A stretch of DNA of 64,000 nt from Streptomyces sp. P9-A2 (GTDB taxonomy: Bacteria; Actinomycetota; Actinomycetes; Streptomycetales; Streptomycetaceae). Every line of letters begins with the position of its first letter. Position 1 is the first letter of the stretch. This document shows, piece by piece, positions 9,410 to 17,538 of the stretch. The DNA lies in NCBI RefSeq assembly GCF_036634175.1, contig NZ_JAZIFX010000001.1:1488001-1552000 (forward strand). The letters are read 5' to 3'. Below the pieces are notes generated by a model that worked only from the letters and a program-made list of their open reading frames with translations, did not search any database and had not been told where the DNA came from. The position numbers and the translations under genes are program-made.

Positions 9410-10635
9410 ACGAGCCCGGCATCACGGGTGCTCCGGACGGGCCGGGCGTCTCCGGCCCGCCCGGAGTACCCGGCACGTCCGGCGGGCCCGGCACGTCCGG
9501 CACACCCGGCACGTCCGGCACACCCGGCACATCCGGCACATCCGGCCTGCCCAGCACGTCCGGCACACCCGGCGCGTCCGGCACGTCCGGCGCGTCCGGC
9601 GCGTCCGGCATCTCGGTCGTGATCTGTGCCTACACCGAGGACCGCTGGAAGGACGTCCTCGCGGCGGTCGCCTCGGTGCGGGCACAGTCCCGGCCGGCCC
9701 TGGAGACCCTGCTGGTCGTGGACCACAACGAGGTGCTGCTGGACCGGCTGTCCAAGGAGTACCGGGACACCGGCGATGTGCGGGTGCTCGCCAACGCGGG
9801 CCCCCGGGGCCTGTCCGCGGGCCGCAACACCGGCATCGCCGCCTCCCGCGGCGGGATCGTCGCGTTCCTCGACGACGACGCCGTGGCCGAACGCGACTGG
9901 CTCGGACACTTCGCCGAGGCGTACGCCGATCCGCGCGTCATGGCGGTCGGCGGGCGCACCGAACCCCTCTGGGCGTCGGGCCGGCGTCCCGGCTGGTTCC
10001 CCGAGGAGTTCGACTGGGTCGTGGGCTGCACCTACCGGGGCCTGCCCCCCGGACGCGTACGGGTGCGCAACGTCCTCGGCGGCAACGCCTCCTTCCGGCG
10101 CACCGCCTTCGACGCGGCGGGCGGCTTCGCCACCGGGATCGGACGGGACGGGAACAAGCGTCCGCTGGGCGGGGAGGAGACGGAGCTGTGCATCCGCCTC
10201 AGCCACGCCCGGCCCGACGCGGTCCTGCTGATCGACGACCGCGCGGTGATCCACCACCGGGTGCCGAAGGCACGCGAGCACTTCCGCTACTTCCGCACCC
10301 GCACCTACGCCGAGGGCCTGTCCAAGGCACTGGTGGCGCGCAGCGTCGGCGCCGGGAAAGGGCTGGAGTCGGAACGCCGGTACACCACGCGGGTCCTGCC
10401 GGCCGGGGTGGTGCGAGGGCTGCGGGACGCTCTGCTGGCCCGGCCGGGCGGCGCGGGTCGCGCGGGTGCGATCGTCGCCGGAGTGCTCACGGCGGCGGGC
10501 GGATACGTGGTGGGCAGCGTGCGGGCCCGGCGGGGCGGGGTCACGTTCCGCGTGATCGACGTGTCGGACGCGGGGGGCGGGGGGCACCGTCCGGGAGACC
10601 TCCCGGCCAGGGAGCGAGGGGGTGTTCGTGACTGA
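9406..10635 (+). CDS. Family 2 glycosyltransferase with collagen-like Gly-X-Y N-terminus
   Basis: TTG 9406 overlaps the previous stop (TTGA) and is the first usable start; GTG 9619 would cut off the first Rossmann strand. Residues about 5-70 are roughly 22 Gly-X-Y triplets of GTS, GTP and GAS type. The GT2 domain follows: [21 protein letters not shown], the [10 protein letters not shown] loop, FLDDDAV metal site and the [11 protein letters not shown] acceptor region. A C-terminal hydrophobic stretch ([18 protein letters not shown]) may touch the membrane. Total length is 409 residues. It belongs to a three-gene unit with a second GT2 and a polysaccharide deacetylase, suggesting synthesis of a surface glycan. 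The collagen-like head is unusual for a cytoplasmic enzyme; its start is the least certain part. Confidence 0.82.
   Translation: MNEPGITGAPDGPGVSGPPGVPGTSGGPGTSGTPGTSGTPGTSGTSGLPSTSGTPGASGTSGASGASGISVVICAYTEDRWKDVLAAVASVRAQSRPALETLLVVDHNEVLLDRLSKEYRDTGDVRVLANAGPRGLSAGRNTGIAASRGGIVAFLDDDAVAERDWLGHFAEAYADPRVMAVGGRTEPLWASGRRPGWFPEEFDWVVGCTYRGLPPGRVRVRNVLGGNASFRRTAFDAAGGFATGIGRDGNKRPLGGEETELCIRLSHARPDAVLLIDDRAVIHHRVPKAREHFRYFRTRTYAEGLSKALVARSVGAGKGLESERRYTTRVLPAGVVRGLRDALLARPGGAGRAGAIVAGVLTAAGGYVVGSVRARRGGVTFRVIDVSDAGGGGHRPGDLPARERGGVRD
9430..9612 (+). repeat. 9-bp-based minisatellite encoding the collagen-like tract
   Basis: Near-identical units such as cccggcacgtccggcaca repeat head to tail and encode Gly-Thr-Ser/Pro triplets. 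Unit sizes are multiples of nine, so expansion or contraction keeps the frame. Length variation between strains is expected. Confidence 0.75.
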
Positions 10636-11428
10636 CGAACGGGTGCCGATCCTCATGTACCACTCGGTGGCCGCCGACCCCAATGACGCCACCCGCGCGC
10701 TGTCCGTGACCCCACGGGCGTTCGCCGAGCAGATGGCGGTGATCGCCGCGCGGGGCCTCACTCCCGTCGACACGGCCGGGCTGGCCGCCTGCTGGCGCAC
10801 CGGGCGGCCGCTGCCCGCACGGCCGGTCCTCATCACGTTCGACGACGGTTACGAGGGCGTGCACCGCCACGCCCTGCCGGTCCTCGCCGAGCACGGCTTC
10901 CCCGCCACGCTGTTCGTCTCCACGGGCTGGCTCCGGGGGCCCCACGACACCGGCGGCGGCCCGGACACCATGCTCGACTGGGACCAGGTCCGCGAACTGG
11001 CCGCCACGGGCGTGGAGATCGGCGGCCACAGCCACAGCCACCCGCAGCTCGACCAGCTCGACGCCCGGCGGCTGCGCTCCGAGCTGATCCTGTGCAAGGA
11101 GATCGTCTCGGACCAACTGGGCCACGCTCCCACGTCGTTCGCCTATCCCTACGGCTATTCCAGCCGCCGGGTGCGGGAGGCGGTACGGGAGACGGGGTAC
11201 GCGCAGGCCCTCGCCGTCGGCAACGGACTCGCCCGTCGCACGCAGGGGCCCTACGCACTGCGGCGCGTGACCGTGCGCCGGACGACGGACACCGCCGAGT
11301 TCGAGCGGCTGGTGGACGGCCGCGGCCTCACCCGCGTCTTCGCCCGGGACCGGGCCCTGACCAAGGGGTACGCGGTGGTCCGCCGGGCTCGGCACGCACG
11401 GCGGCCGGCGGTGCGCTTCCGGGAGTGA
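10628..11428 (+). CDS. NodB-family polysaccharide deacetylase
   Basis: GTG 10628 is 5 bases after AGGGGG; an in-frame GTG at 10622 is also possible. The gene overlaps the end of the GT2 gene by 8 bases. The 266-residue product carries the NodB motifs: LMYHSVA at the N-terminus, TFDDGYEG with the catalytic Asp and first metal ligand, HSHSHPQL for the zinc-binding His residues, and FAYPYGYSS of motif 3. No signal peptide is visible, so it may act on a lipid-linked or cytoplasmic intermediate. It removes N- or O-acetyl groups from sugars. With the two glycosyltransferases it likely shapes an exopolysaccharide. Confidence 0.9.
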   Translation: MTDERVPILMYHSVAADPNDATRALSVTPRAFAEQMAVIAARGLTPVDTAGLAACWRTGRPLPARPVLITFDDGYEGVHRHALPVLAEHGFPATLFVSTGWLRGPHDTGGGPDTMLDWDQVRELAATGVEIGGHSHSHPQLDQLDARRLRSELILCKEIVSDQLGHAPTSFAYPYGYSSRRVREAVRETGYAQALAVGNGLARRTQGPYALRRVTVRRTTDTAEFERLVDGRGLTRVFARDRALTKGYAVVRRARHARRPAVRFRE

Positions 11429-11530
11429 CACAGGCACACGGCGGCACAGGCACACGGCGTACGTCACGCGCCCCGCGCGCCTCGGGGAAACCGGGTGCGC
11501 GGGGGCGCCCGTGTACCCGATCATGGCGGT

Positions 11531-12628
11531 ATGCCTGCGAACCCGCACGACGCACTGCCGATCCGGCTCAACGTCGATGACGGCGACTCCCCGTCCGATG
11601 TCGTCGACGCGCTGTTCCTCGGCCGCTTCGCGACGGGCGAGCAGCCGTTCTCGCACGCGGCGAACATCGACCGCGTGCGCTCCGGCGCGACCCTGTTGCC
11701 GACGGGTGCCGAGGTGCTGCGGGCCGCCCGGGACGGCGACCGCAGTGCCACCCTGGCCCAGGGCGACGGCTGGACGTTGCTGATCTCCCGTTGGAGCCGG
11801 GGCGCCGACGTCACCGTCACCGCGACCACCGCCGAACTCGCGGCGAAGATCCTCGACGAGGCCACAGGCGGCGCGGCCGACGAACCGGAACCGCAGCCGG
11901 AGAACGTCACCATGGGCTTCTGGTACGTGTCCCCGCGCCGCGGCCCGCACCGCACCACCCGGCAGATCTCCGCGGGCTCCTGGGACGAGATCCGGCCCAA
12001 CTACACCGCGCCGGTGGCGGACACCATGGACCGCCTGATGAAGACCACGCCGGAGGACATCGCGGGCCGGCTGCTCCTGCTGCACGGTCCGCCGGGCACC
12101 GGGAAGACGTCCGCGCTGCGCACGCTGGCCCGCTCCTGGCGGGACTGGTGCCAGGTGGACTGCGTCCTGGACCCGGAGCGGCTCTTCTCCGACGTCGGCT
12201 ATCTGATGGACATCGCGATCGGCGAGGAGGACGAGACGACGGGCAAGGGGCGCTGGCGGCTGCTGTTGCTGGAGGACTGCGACGAGCTGATCCGCGGCGA
12301 GGCCAAGCACACCGCGGGACAGGCCCTGTCCCGGCTGCTGAACCTCACCGACGGCCTGCTCGGCCAGGGCCGCAACGTCCTGGTGGGCGTCACGACCAAC
12401 GAGGACCTGGAGCGCCTCCACCCGGCCGTCGTCCGCCCGGGACGCTGTCTCGCCCGGATCGAGGTCGGGTCGCTGACCCGGGCCGAGGCGGTGGACTGGC
12501 TGGGCCACGAGGACGGCGTCGGCCGCGAGGGCAACACCCTGGCAGAGCTGTACGCCCTGCGCAGGGGCACCTCCCCGACGGCCCTGCCGCAACCGCGCGG
12601 AAACGCGGAGGCGGGGCTGTACTTGTAG
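11531..12628 (+). CDS. DUF5925-AAA ATPase
   Basis: ATG 11531 begins the conserved MPANPHDAL sequence; 12 upstream codons in frame look non-conserved. The 365-residue product has an N-terminal DUF5925-type domain (to about residue 130) and a C-terminal AAA module. Walker A is GPPGTGKTSA (about 185), Walker B is LLLLEDCDEL, sensor 1 lies around VGVTTNEDL and an Arg finger candidate is in VVRPGRC. The organisation resembles CDC48/FtsH-like AAA proteins, but no protease or membrane part is present. It stands alone between the glycan genes and the GntR gene, and its substrate is unknown. Confidence 0.88.
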   Translation: MPANPHDALPIRLNVDDGDSPSDVVDALFLGRFATGEQPFSHAANIDRVRSGATLLPTGAEVLRAARDGDRSATLAQGDGWTLLISRWSRGADVTVTATTAELAAKILDEATGGAADEPEPQPENVTMGFWYVSPRRGPHRTTRQISAGSWDEIRPNYTAPVADTMDRLMKTTPEDIAGRLLLLHGPPGTGKTSALRTLARSWRDWCQVDCVLDPERLFSDVGYLMDIAIGEEDETTGKGRWRLLLLEDCDELIRGEAKHTAGQALSRLLNLTDGLLGQGRNVLVGVTTNEDLERLHPAVVRPGRCLARIEVGSLTRAEAVDWLGHEDGVGREGNTLAELYALRRGTSPTALPQPRGNAEAGLYL

Positions 12629-12708
12629 GCACGGGGCACAGGGCACAGGGACCGAGCCGGCCACCACTCACTCCCCCCGCTCCCCCGCGCCTGCGCAGCC
12701 GCCCGCGG

Positions 12709-13077
12709 CTACGCCTCGTACGCCGCCCGCAGCGCGTCCCGTGCGGCGGCCAGGGCCGCTTCCTCGTCCAGTCCGAGCCGTCGCGCCCGCTCCGCGTACG
12801 CCTGAGCCGCCGCCGCGGCCTCGCGCTCCGCCGCCGAGCCCGCGGCGGCGACGAACGTGCCGTTGCGGCCGCGGGTCTCGATCACGCCGTCCGCCTCCAG
12901 CGCGCGGTAGGCCTTGGCCACCGTGTTCGCGGCGAGGCCGAGCTCCTGGGCCAGGCCCCGTACCGTCGGCAGCCGGTGGCCCACCGGCAGCACCCCCGAC
13001 CGGGCCTGCTCGGAGATCTGGGCCCGCACCTGCTCGTACGGCGGCGCGCTGTCGTCGACATGGATCTTCAAGGTCAC
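12709..13077 (-). CDS. GntR-family regulator, YtrA-like short form
   Basis: The product is 122 residues from GTG 13077 (VTLKIHVDD); a GTG at 13095 adds six poorly conserved codons. A winged helix occupies about residues 10-75, with PPYEQVRAQI, GHRLPTVRGLAQELG and NTVAKAYRALEADGVIETR. The C-terminal part is a short helical tail instead of an effector domain, as in the YtrA subfamily. Such regulators often control adjacent ABC transporters, but none is here. It is divergent from the GNAT gene 71 bases away, so it may control that gene or itself. Confidence 0.88.
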   Translation of the reverse strand: MTLKIHVDDSAPPYEQVRAQISEQARSGVLPVGHRLPTVRGLAQELGLAANTVAKAYRALEADGVIETRGRNGTFVAAAGSAAEREAAAAAQAYAERARRLGLDEEAALAAARDALRAAYEA

Positions 13078-13148
13078 GGCCCGATTGTCCCGCACCCGGC
13101 AAAAAATGAGAGGCAGCCGCGGCGCGTCCCCACGTAGCGTGCGCCCTC

Positions 13149-14078
13149 ATGGCCATCACTGTGCGCGACCTGCGCCCCGACGCCCGAGCCGACGCCGAGG
13201 AGTTCTCCCACGTCCGCAGACTCACCGTCCCCTTCATGCTGTCCACCCCCGAGTCCGTGCTGCACCACCTGCGGCACTCCCACCCAGACGCCCACTTCGG
13301 GCAGCTCGTCGCCGAGGAGGACGGGGAGATCATCGGCGCCGTCCAGCTCAGCCTCGCCCACAACAGCCCGGAGCCCGGCCAGGGCTCCGCCAGCGTCTAC
13401 GTACGTGCGGACAGGACCCGGCGCGGCGCCGGGTCGCTGCTGCTGCGCGCCGTCGAGGAGCGTCTGACCGCCCTCGGCGCCCACAAGGTCTACACCTGGG
13501 TCATGGACACGCCGGACGACCGCGCGTTCGCCGAGCGGCGCGGCTACCGTGCCGGCCGTTCGGCGTACTTCCTGCGACTGGACCTGGCGAACGGCACCCT
13601 GCCGCCGCTCCAGGATCCGCCGCCCGGCGTCGAACTGCGCACCGGCGCCGACTTCGCCGACGACCCGCGCCCGCTGTTCGTACTGGACTCGGAGACGTCG
13701 TCGGACGAACCGAGCGACATCAGCACCGAGTTCGCCGACTACGAGGCATGGCTCGAGGAGACCTGGCGGCACCCGCTGCTCGACCCCGCCCTGACCACGG
13801 TCGCGGTGGTCGACGGCAGCCCCGCAGCCTTCACCGCGGCCTACACCGACGGCGCCCACCGCTACAGCACCGCCATGACCGGTACCGCCCGTGCCCACCG
13901 CGGCCGTGGCCTGGCCAAACTCGCCAAGAACACCTCCCTGCACCGCGCCCGCGCCGCCGGATACACGCAGGCGTTCACGGGCAACGACACCGGCAACGGG
14001 CCGATGATCGCGATCAACGACTGGTTCGGCTACGAGGTCTGTGCCACGGAGGTGCGGTATGTCCGTGAACTCGGCTGA
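13149..14078 (+). CDS. GNAT-family N-acetyltransferase (two-domain)
   Basis: This 309-residue protein contains two GNAT-like halves. The N-terminal half has a beta-alpha fold with VYVRADRTRRGAGSLLLRAVEE, the acetyl-CoA pyrophosphate loop (R-R-G-A-G). The C-terminal half repeats it with AMTGTARAHRGRGLAKLAKN, another R-G-R-G-L-A loop. Two-domain GNATs include mycothiol synthase and aminoglycoside-type enzymes, but this one cannot be assigned from sequence. The upstream neighbour is divergently transcribed; the downstream DUF402 gene overlaps by 20 bases. Confidence 0.87.
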   Translation: MAITVRDLRPDARADAEEFSHVRRLTVPFMLSTPESVLHHLRHSHPDAHFGQLVAEEDGEIIGAVQLSLAHNSPEPGQGSASVYVRADRTRRGAGSLLLRAVEERLTALGAHKVYTWVMDTPDDRAFAERRGYRAGRSAYFLRLDLANGTLPPLQDPPPGVELRTGADFADDPRPLFVLDSETSSDEPSDISTEFADYEAWLEETWRHPLLDPALTTVAVVDGSPAAFTAAYTDGAHRYSTAMTGTARAHRGRGLAKLAKNTSLHRARAAGYTQAFTGNDTGNGPMIAINDWFGYEVCATEVRYVRELG

Positions 14079-14559
14079 ACGTCCGGCATTCCTGGACGTC
14101 GTCCTCGTCAAGGCGGGGCGCACGAAGATCAGTTACCCGGCCGAACTGCTCGCCGACGACGGCGTCCGCATCACCGTGCGCGCCCCCTGGGCGGGTGACG
14201 GCGTACGGGACTTCGGCTTCGTGCGCTTCGAACCCGGTGACGTCTTCACGGAGTACTACTGGCGCGACCGGTGGTACGCGGTGAAGGAGGTGCGCACCGT
14301 CACGGGCGCCCTCAAGGGCCACTACTGCGACGTCACCCGTCCGGCCGAGCTCTCGGCCGGACGGCTGGTGGTCGAGGATCTCGACCTGGACCTGTGGGTC
14401 TCGGCGGACGGCACGGACGTACGGCGGCTGGACGAGGACGAGTTCGCGGCGAGCGGCCTGGCCGCGACGGACCCCGGGGCCGCGGCCGCCGCGGTGGCCG
14501 CCCTCGACGAGCTGGACGCTCTGGCCCGCGGGGACGGGCTCAGCACGCTGCTCACGTGA
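14059..14559 (+). CDS. DUF402 domain protein
   Basis: ATG 14059 has ACGGAGG upstream and lies inside the end of the GNAT gene, so translation is coupled. The 166-residue protein shows the DUF402 pattern: VLVKAGRTKISYPAEL, FTEYYWRDRWYAVKEV and a YCDVTRPAEL acidic core, with an Asp-rich DLDLDLWV segment. DUF402 proteins include nucleoside di/triphosphate phosphatases and RNA-pyrophosphatase-like factors that use acidic residues for metal binding. The exact substrate is not visible. Confidence 0.85.
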   Translation: MSVNSAERPAFLDVVLVKAGRTKISYPAELLADDGVRITVRAPWAGDGVRDFGFVRFEPGDVFTEYYWRDRWYAVKEVRTVTGALKGHYCDVTRPAELSAGRLVVEDLDLDLWVSADGTDVRRLDEDEFAASGLAATDPGAAAAAVAALDELDALARGDGLSTLLT

Positions 14560-14568
14560 GGGCCCGGA

Positions 14569-15168
14569 TCAGTCCGGCACCGCGACCACGGTGTAACGCT
14601 CGTCGTCCACCTCCCGGCCCCACAGCGCCGCGTCGTCCGACAACCGCTCCACGCTCACCCGCCCGCCGAACGGCGACAGGAGGTCGGTGAGCCGGTCCGC
14701 GGGTATCCCGACCGGGCTCACCGTCCCCCAGACCCCCTCGACCAGGACGAGCCGCCCGCCGGGTCGCAGCAGCCCCCGCCAGTGCCGCAGCGCCCGGCCG
14801 GGAGCGGGCAGCGTCCACAGCACATGCCTGACCAGCACGACGTCGTGGCACCGCTCCCCCGTCGGCGGTGCCGCGGCGTCCCCGACGAGGAACACCGCGT
14901 CGCGTCCGGCGAGTTTCTCCCGGGCGAGCCGCACCATGGCCGGTGACCGGTCGACCCCGGTGACCCGGTGCCCCTGCTCCGCGGAGAGCAGCGACAGGCT
15001 GCCGGTGCCACAGCCGAGGTCGAGGACATCGCTCGCCCGCTCGGGAAGCCAGGAACGCAGCCGCCCCGCCCAGGCCTCGCGCACCCGTGGGTCGCGCAGG
15101 CCGTGATCGGGTTCCTCGTCGAAGCCGGCCGCCCGCGCGTCCCAGTCGACACCCGCCGCGCCGGTCAT
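14569..15168 (-). CDS. Class I SAM-dependent methyltransferase
   Basis: ATG 15168 is favoured because GAGGA lies 7 bases upstream; ATG 15186 adds six residues (MTEDSD). The 199-residue enzyme has motif I VLDLGCGTGSLSLL, an acidic GVDRSP at motif II and VLVRHVLWTLP at motif IV. It matches the Ubi/CbiT-like Methyltransf_11/25 group. The substrate is unknown, and no partner gene is nearby; it is convergent with the DUF402 gene. Confidence 0.87.
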   Translation of the reverse strand: MTGAAGVDWDARAAGFDEEPDHGLRDPRVREAWAGRLRSWLPERASDVLDLGCGTGSLSLLSAEQGHRVTGVDRSPAMVRLAREKLAGRDAVFLVGDAAAPPTGERCHDVVLVRHVLWTLPAPGRALRHWRGLLRPGGRLVLVEGVWGTVSPVGIPADRLTDLLSPFGGRVSVERLSDDAALWGREVDDERYTVVAVPD

Positions 15169-15244
15169 GTCACTGTCCTCGGTCATGCGGCCAAGAATGA
15201 CACCCGCCACTGACACTCGATGAGTGACCGCGGCCACAGACAGT

Positions 15245-15360
15245 CCGGGACCGATGCGGAACTCTCCCCTGAAAGGTCCACCGTTCCTAGTCAGTGAGCA
15301 GGAGTGAGTCCTGGACCCATTCCCGCTCACTGCGGACACCCCGAACGGTGTTGGGTGTCC
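15245..15360 (-). ncRNA. Candidate reRNA/omegaRNA-like structured 3' end of the TnpB-like gene
   Basis: On the minus strand two strong stems overlap the end of the ORF. GGACACCC at 15353-15360 pairs with GGGTGTCC at 15334-15341. AGTGAGCGGG at 15322-15331 pairs with CCTGCTCACT at 15293-15302 over 10 bp with one G-U. A weaker GGAAC/GTTCC pair follows past the stop. TnpB guide RNAs are known to come from the 3' end of the gene and its downstream sequence, so the position fits. Expression and the RNA boundary are inference. Confidence 0.4.
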
Positions 15361-17008
15361 TGGTCGCCCGCGTTCGCTCCGCGTCCGGCGACACGGATCG
15401 TGTCCGTGCTCCGGGAAGGCGGCGGCGGGGTTCCTCACGCCCGGGGACATCCGGTCCGGCCTGGACGATCCGATGCCCGTGCGCATCACTCCGGTGTGCA
15501 CGGGGCGGTGTCGTCCGACGCCGGATGGGATACCCCTGGGCGCGTCGCCCGATCGCGATGCTCGCTGCATCGTGCCGGGTGGTCTTACGGTTCTTGCTGG
15601 TCAGGGGCTTCTGCCAGTGCTGGGCGCCCCACCGGGAGGTGTAGGCGGGGTCCACGGCGACGACCGCAATCCCCGTCTGGTCGGCCATGGAGACGAGCCG
15701 GGCGCGGAGTCGGCCGGTGGGCAGGCCGGAGACCAGCCGCCGAAACCGCCTCTTGCGGCCGTGTTTCTCGCGGGTCTTCTCCGCGGTGAAGTCCAGGTCC
15801 TCCACCGCGATCGCCCGCACCCCGCAGGTGCGGGCCCAGTGCAGCAGGCGGGTCAGGGCGTGGCGGAGCTGGGCGTCGCGGTGGTCGGCGGTGCCGGTCA
15901 GGTCGTAGGAGAAGCGGCGCGGGGTGCCGGTCGGGTTGCCGTGGATATCCAGGCGCCAGGCGGCCAGGTGGTCGGCGTTGGTGTCGACCCCGATCACCCC
16001 GTCGGCCAGCGCCGCCGCCAGGGGGACTGTCTGCGACACGGGTTTCTGCCAGGAGGCGGTCACATACCAGCGCGCGCGGGCCGGGTCGTGGTGGATGCGG
16101 TAGGCGACGGCCCGGTTGGCCGCCACCCGGTCGGCCCACTCCGGCCCCCGGTGCGCGAACCAGATCCGGCCGGTGAGGACGTACCGGCCGTGCGGAGCGT
16201 TCGCCAACTGCTTGAGTGGGGCGGGGAGTCTGATGCTGACCTGACCGTCCGGGCTGATGCGGATCGTTTCGTTCCCGTATTGCTTGCCGCTCTCCCCGTC
16301 CGCCCGCAGGAACCAGCGTGCCGCCTCCCAGCGTGCACGCCACTGCGCCTGGGTGAGCCGTGCGGCGGGCAGCTGGTGCCGCATCCGGGCCAGGCGCTTG
16401 CCGCCCCGCACCACGTGTACGGTTCCGGCCTCCCAGGCGGCGCGTTCCCGCGCCAGCCGGTCCTCCAGCACGCGCAGCCGGCGGGCCTTGGCATGCCACT
16501 CGCGCCGACTGCGGTAACCACCCGGCGCCTTCTTCGACCCCTTTGCGCCCACGGGTAGTGACAGCCGGTGCCGCAGGGTGTGGACGCCCGCCTGAAGGGA
16601 CTGGAGGTGGGTGAGCGCGCAGCGCCGGGCCAGCGCCCACTGCTCATGCGTCGCCTTCGTGATCGCGCCCGCCCACCGGGCCGACGACAACGGCGTCAGC
16701 TCCCGCTTACGCGTAACCCACGTCTTCGCGTCGTGCTCGAGGCCGTCGTGGCAGCGCGCCTTCAGGTCACGACAGGCCAGCGTGCCCAGATGCGCGCCCA
16801 CCCGCCGCAGCACCTCCTCATCGGCGGCGGTGAGCTGCCCCGGCCGGGTGCGGATGGCCACCCCCGACGGGCCGGGCACCACAGACGGCGCCGCGAGCTT
16901 CCGCAGTCCTCCGTCCACCCCTGCACCCCCGCCCCTCGGCCCAGCCCAGTCCAGCCCGGAAAAATTGCTCACCCCGCCCAACGAGCACCACACGCAAAGG
17001 TCACACAT
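15287..17008 (-). CDS. TnpB-like (IS605 OrfB-type) RuvC-fold protein lacking the zinc ribbon
   Basis: The 573-residue product carries the split RuvC core of TnpB: Asp342 in GVIGVDTNAD, Glu403 in AVEDLDF and Asp480 in TRHDAASIAIG. TnpB normally has a four-Cys zinc ribbon between the last two motifs; here residues 440-480 contain no Cys, and YTSRWGAQHW replaces the usual CxxC. The N-terminal 330 residues are helical and basic. The last 75 residues are Arg-rich and coincide with predicted hairpins in the transcript. There is no TnpA transposase nearby and no obvious target duplication. ATG 17008 is used; GTG 16972 (VSNFSG) is an alternative. It resembles NCBI 'TnpB-related' proteins and is probably a stand-alone, possibly domesticated, nuclease-like protein (inference). 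Confidence 0.82.
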   Translation of the reverse strand: MCDLCVWCSLGGVSNFSGLDWAGPRGGGAGVDGGLRKLAAPSVVPGPSGVAIRTRPGQLTAADEEVLRRVGAHLGTLACRDLKARCHDGLEHDAKTWVTRKRELTPLSSARWAGAITKATHEQWALARRCALTHLQSLQAGVHTLRHRLSLPVGAKGSKKAPGGYRSRREWHAKARRLRVLEDRLARERAAWEAGTVHVVRGGKRLARMRHQLPAARLTQAQWRARWEAARWFLRADGESGKQYGNETIRISPDGQVSIRLPAPLKQLANAPHGRYVLTGRIWFAHRGPEWADRVAANRAVAYRIHHDPARARWYVTASWQKPVSQTVPLAAALADGVIGVDTNADHLAAWRLDIHGNPTGTPRRFSYDLTGTADHRDAQLRHALTRLLHWARTCGVRAIAVEDLDFTAEKTREKHGRKRRFRRLVSGLPTGRLRARLVSMADQTGIAVVAVDPAYTSRWGAQHWQKPLTSKNRKTTRHDAASIAIGRRAQGYPIRRRTTPPRAHRSDAHGHRIVQAGPDVPGREEPRRRLPGARTRSVSPDAERTRATRTPNTVRGVRSEREWVQDSLLLTD

Positions 17009-17182
17009 TCGGCGAACGAACCCTCATTCCCCCCTCCCGGCAGGACAGCACCCACTCCCGGCCGTGACCGTGCCCGTCTGCGCTCACTCATCCACACCAG
17101 AACACACTCGTGCTCAGCCAAACCCCAACAGCTCCCAACCCCCGCGAGACCGCGGCACCCGTGGACCCCGAAGGAGGCAGCC

Positions 17183-17317
17183 ATGCGCCGTGTCACCGTG
17201 CAGAAGCGCCTGAAGAGAACGACCGTGCCCCGGGGCCGCGACGAACCCGAGGACCGCCCCGCCCCGCGTCCGGAAATCCGCGAGAACATCGCCCGGACCT
17301 GGTGGCCCACTCCCTGA
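17183..17317 (+). CDS. Small ORF (44 aa) with strong ribosome-binding site
   Basis: AAGGAGG sits 5 bases before the ATG, which is close to ideal for Streptomyces. The peptide begins MRRVTVQKRLKRT, has a central Asp/Glu/Pro/Arg-rich stretch and ends RTWWPTP. It is divergent from the TnpB-like gene, 175 bases away, and upstream of the LPMO gene. Third codon positions are mainly G or C. I do not recognise the family. It could be a real small protein or a precursor peptide; no biosynthetic genes are adjacent. Confidence 0.55.
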   Translation: MRRVTVQKRLKRTTVPRGRDEPEDRPAPRPEIRENIARTWWPTP

Positions 17318-17538
17318 CCAGGTCCGTCCGCCCCCCTCCCGCCCACCACGCGACTCCTCGGCCGGCCGCTCACGGGCTCCTACCTGATCCCAGCCTGAGC
17401 ACTCCCTTAACGGGGCCATAAGGATCTCCGCGAGCGGCCTTCGGCAGGCGATTTCCCGGTTTCCCGGGGCTAGTTTCTGAGCCATCCCCCCACGGGATTC
17501 CCCCCAAGCCCAGTGATCGTTCGAGGAGTTGCTGCCCC

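Noticed and set aside
9124..10836. Minus-strand ORF opposite the GT2 genes
   Set aside because: Long open frame is a by-product of high GC; the plus frames have conserved GT2 motifs.
15287..17008. Complete IS200/IS605 element
   Set aside because: No tnpA, no recognisable left or right ends and no flanking duplication could be found by eye.
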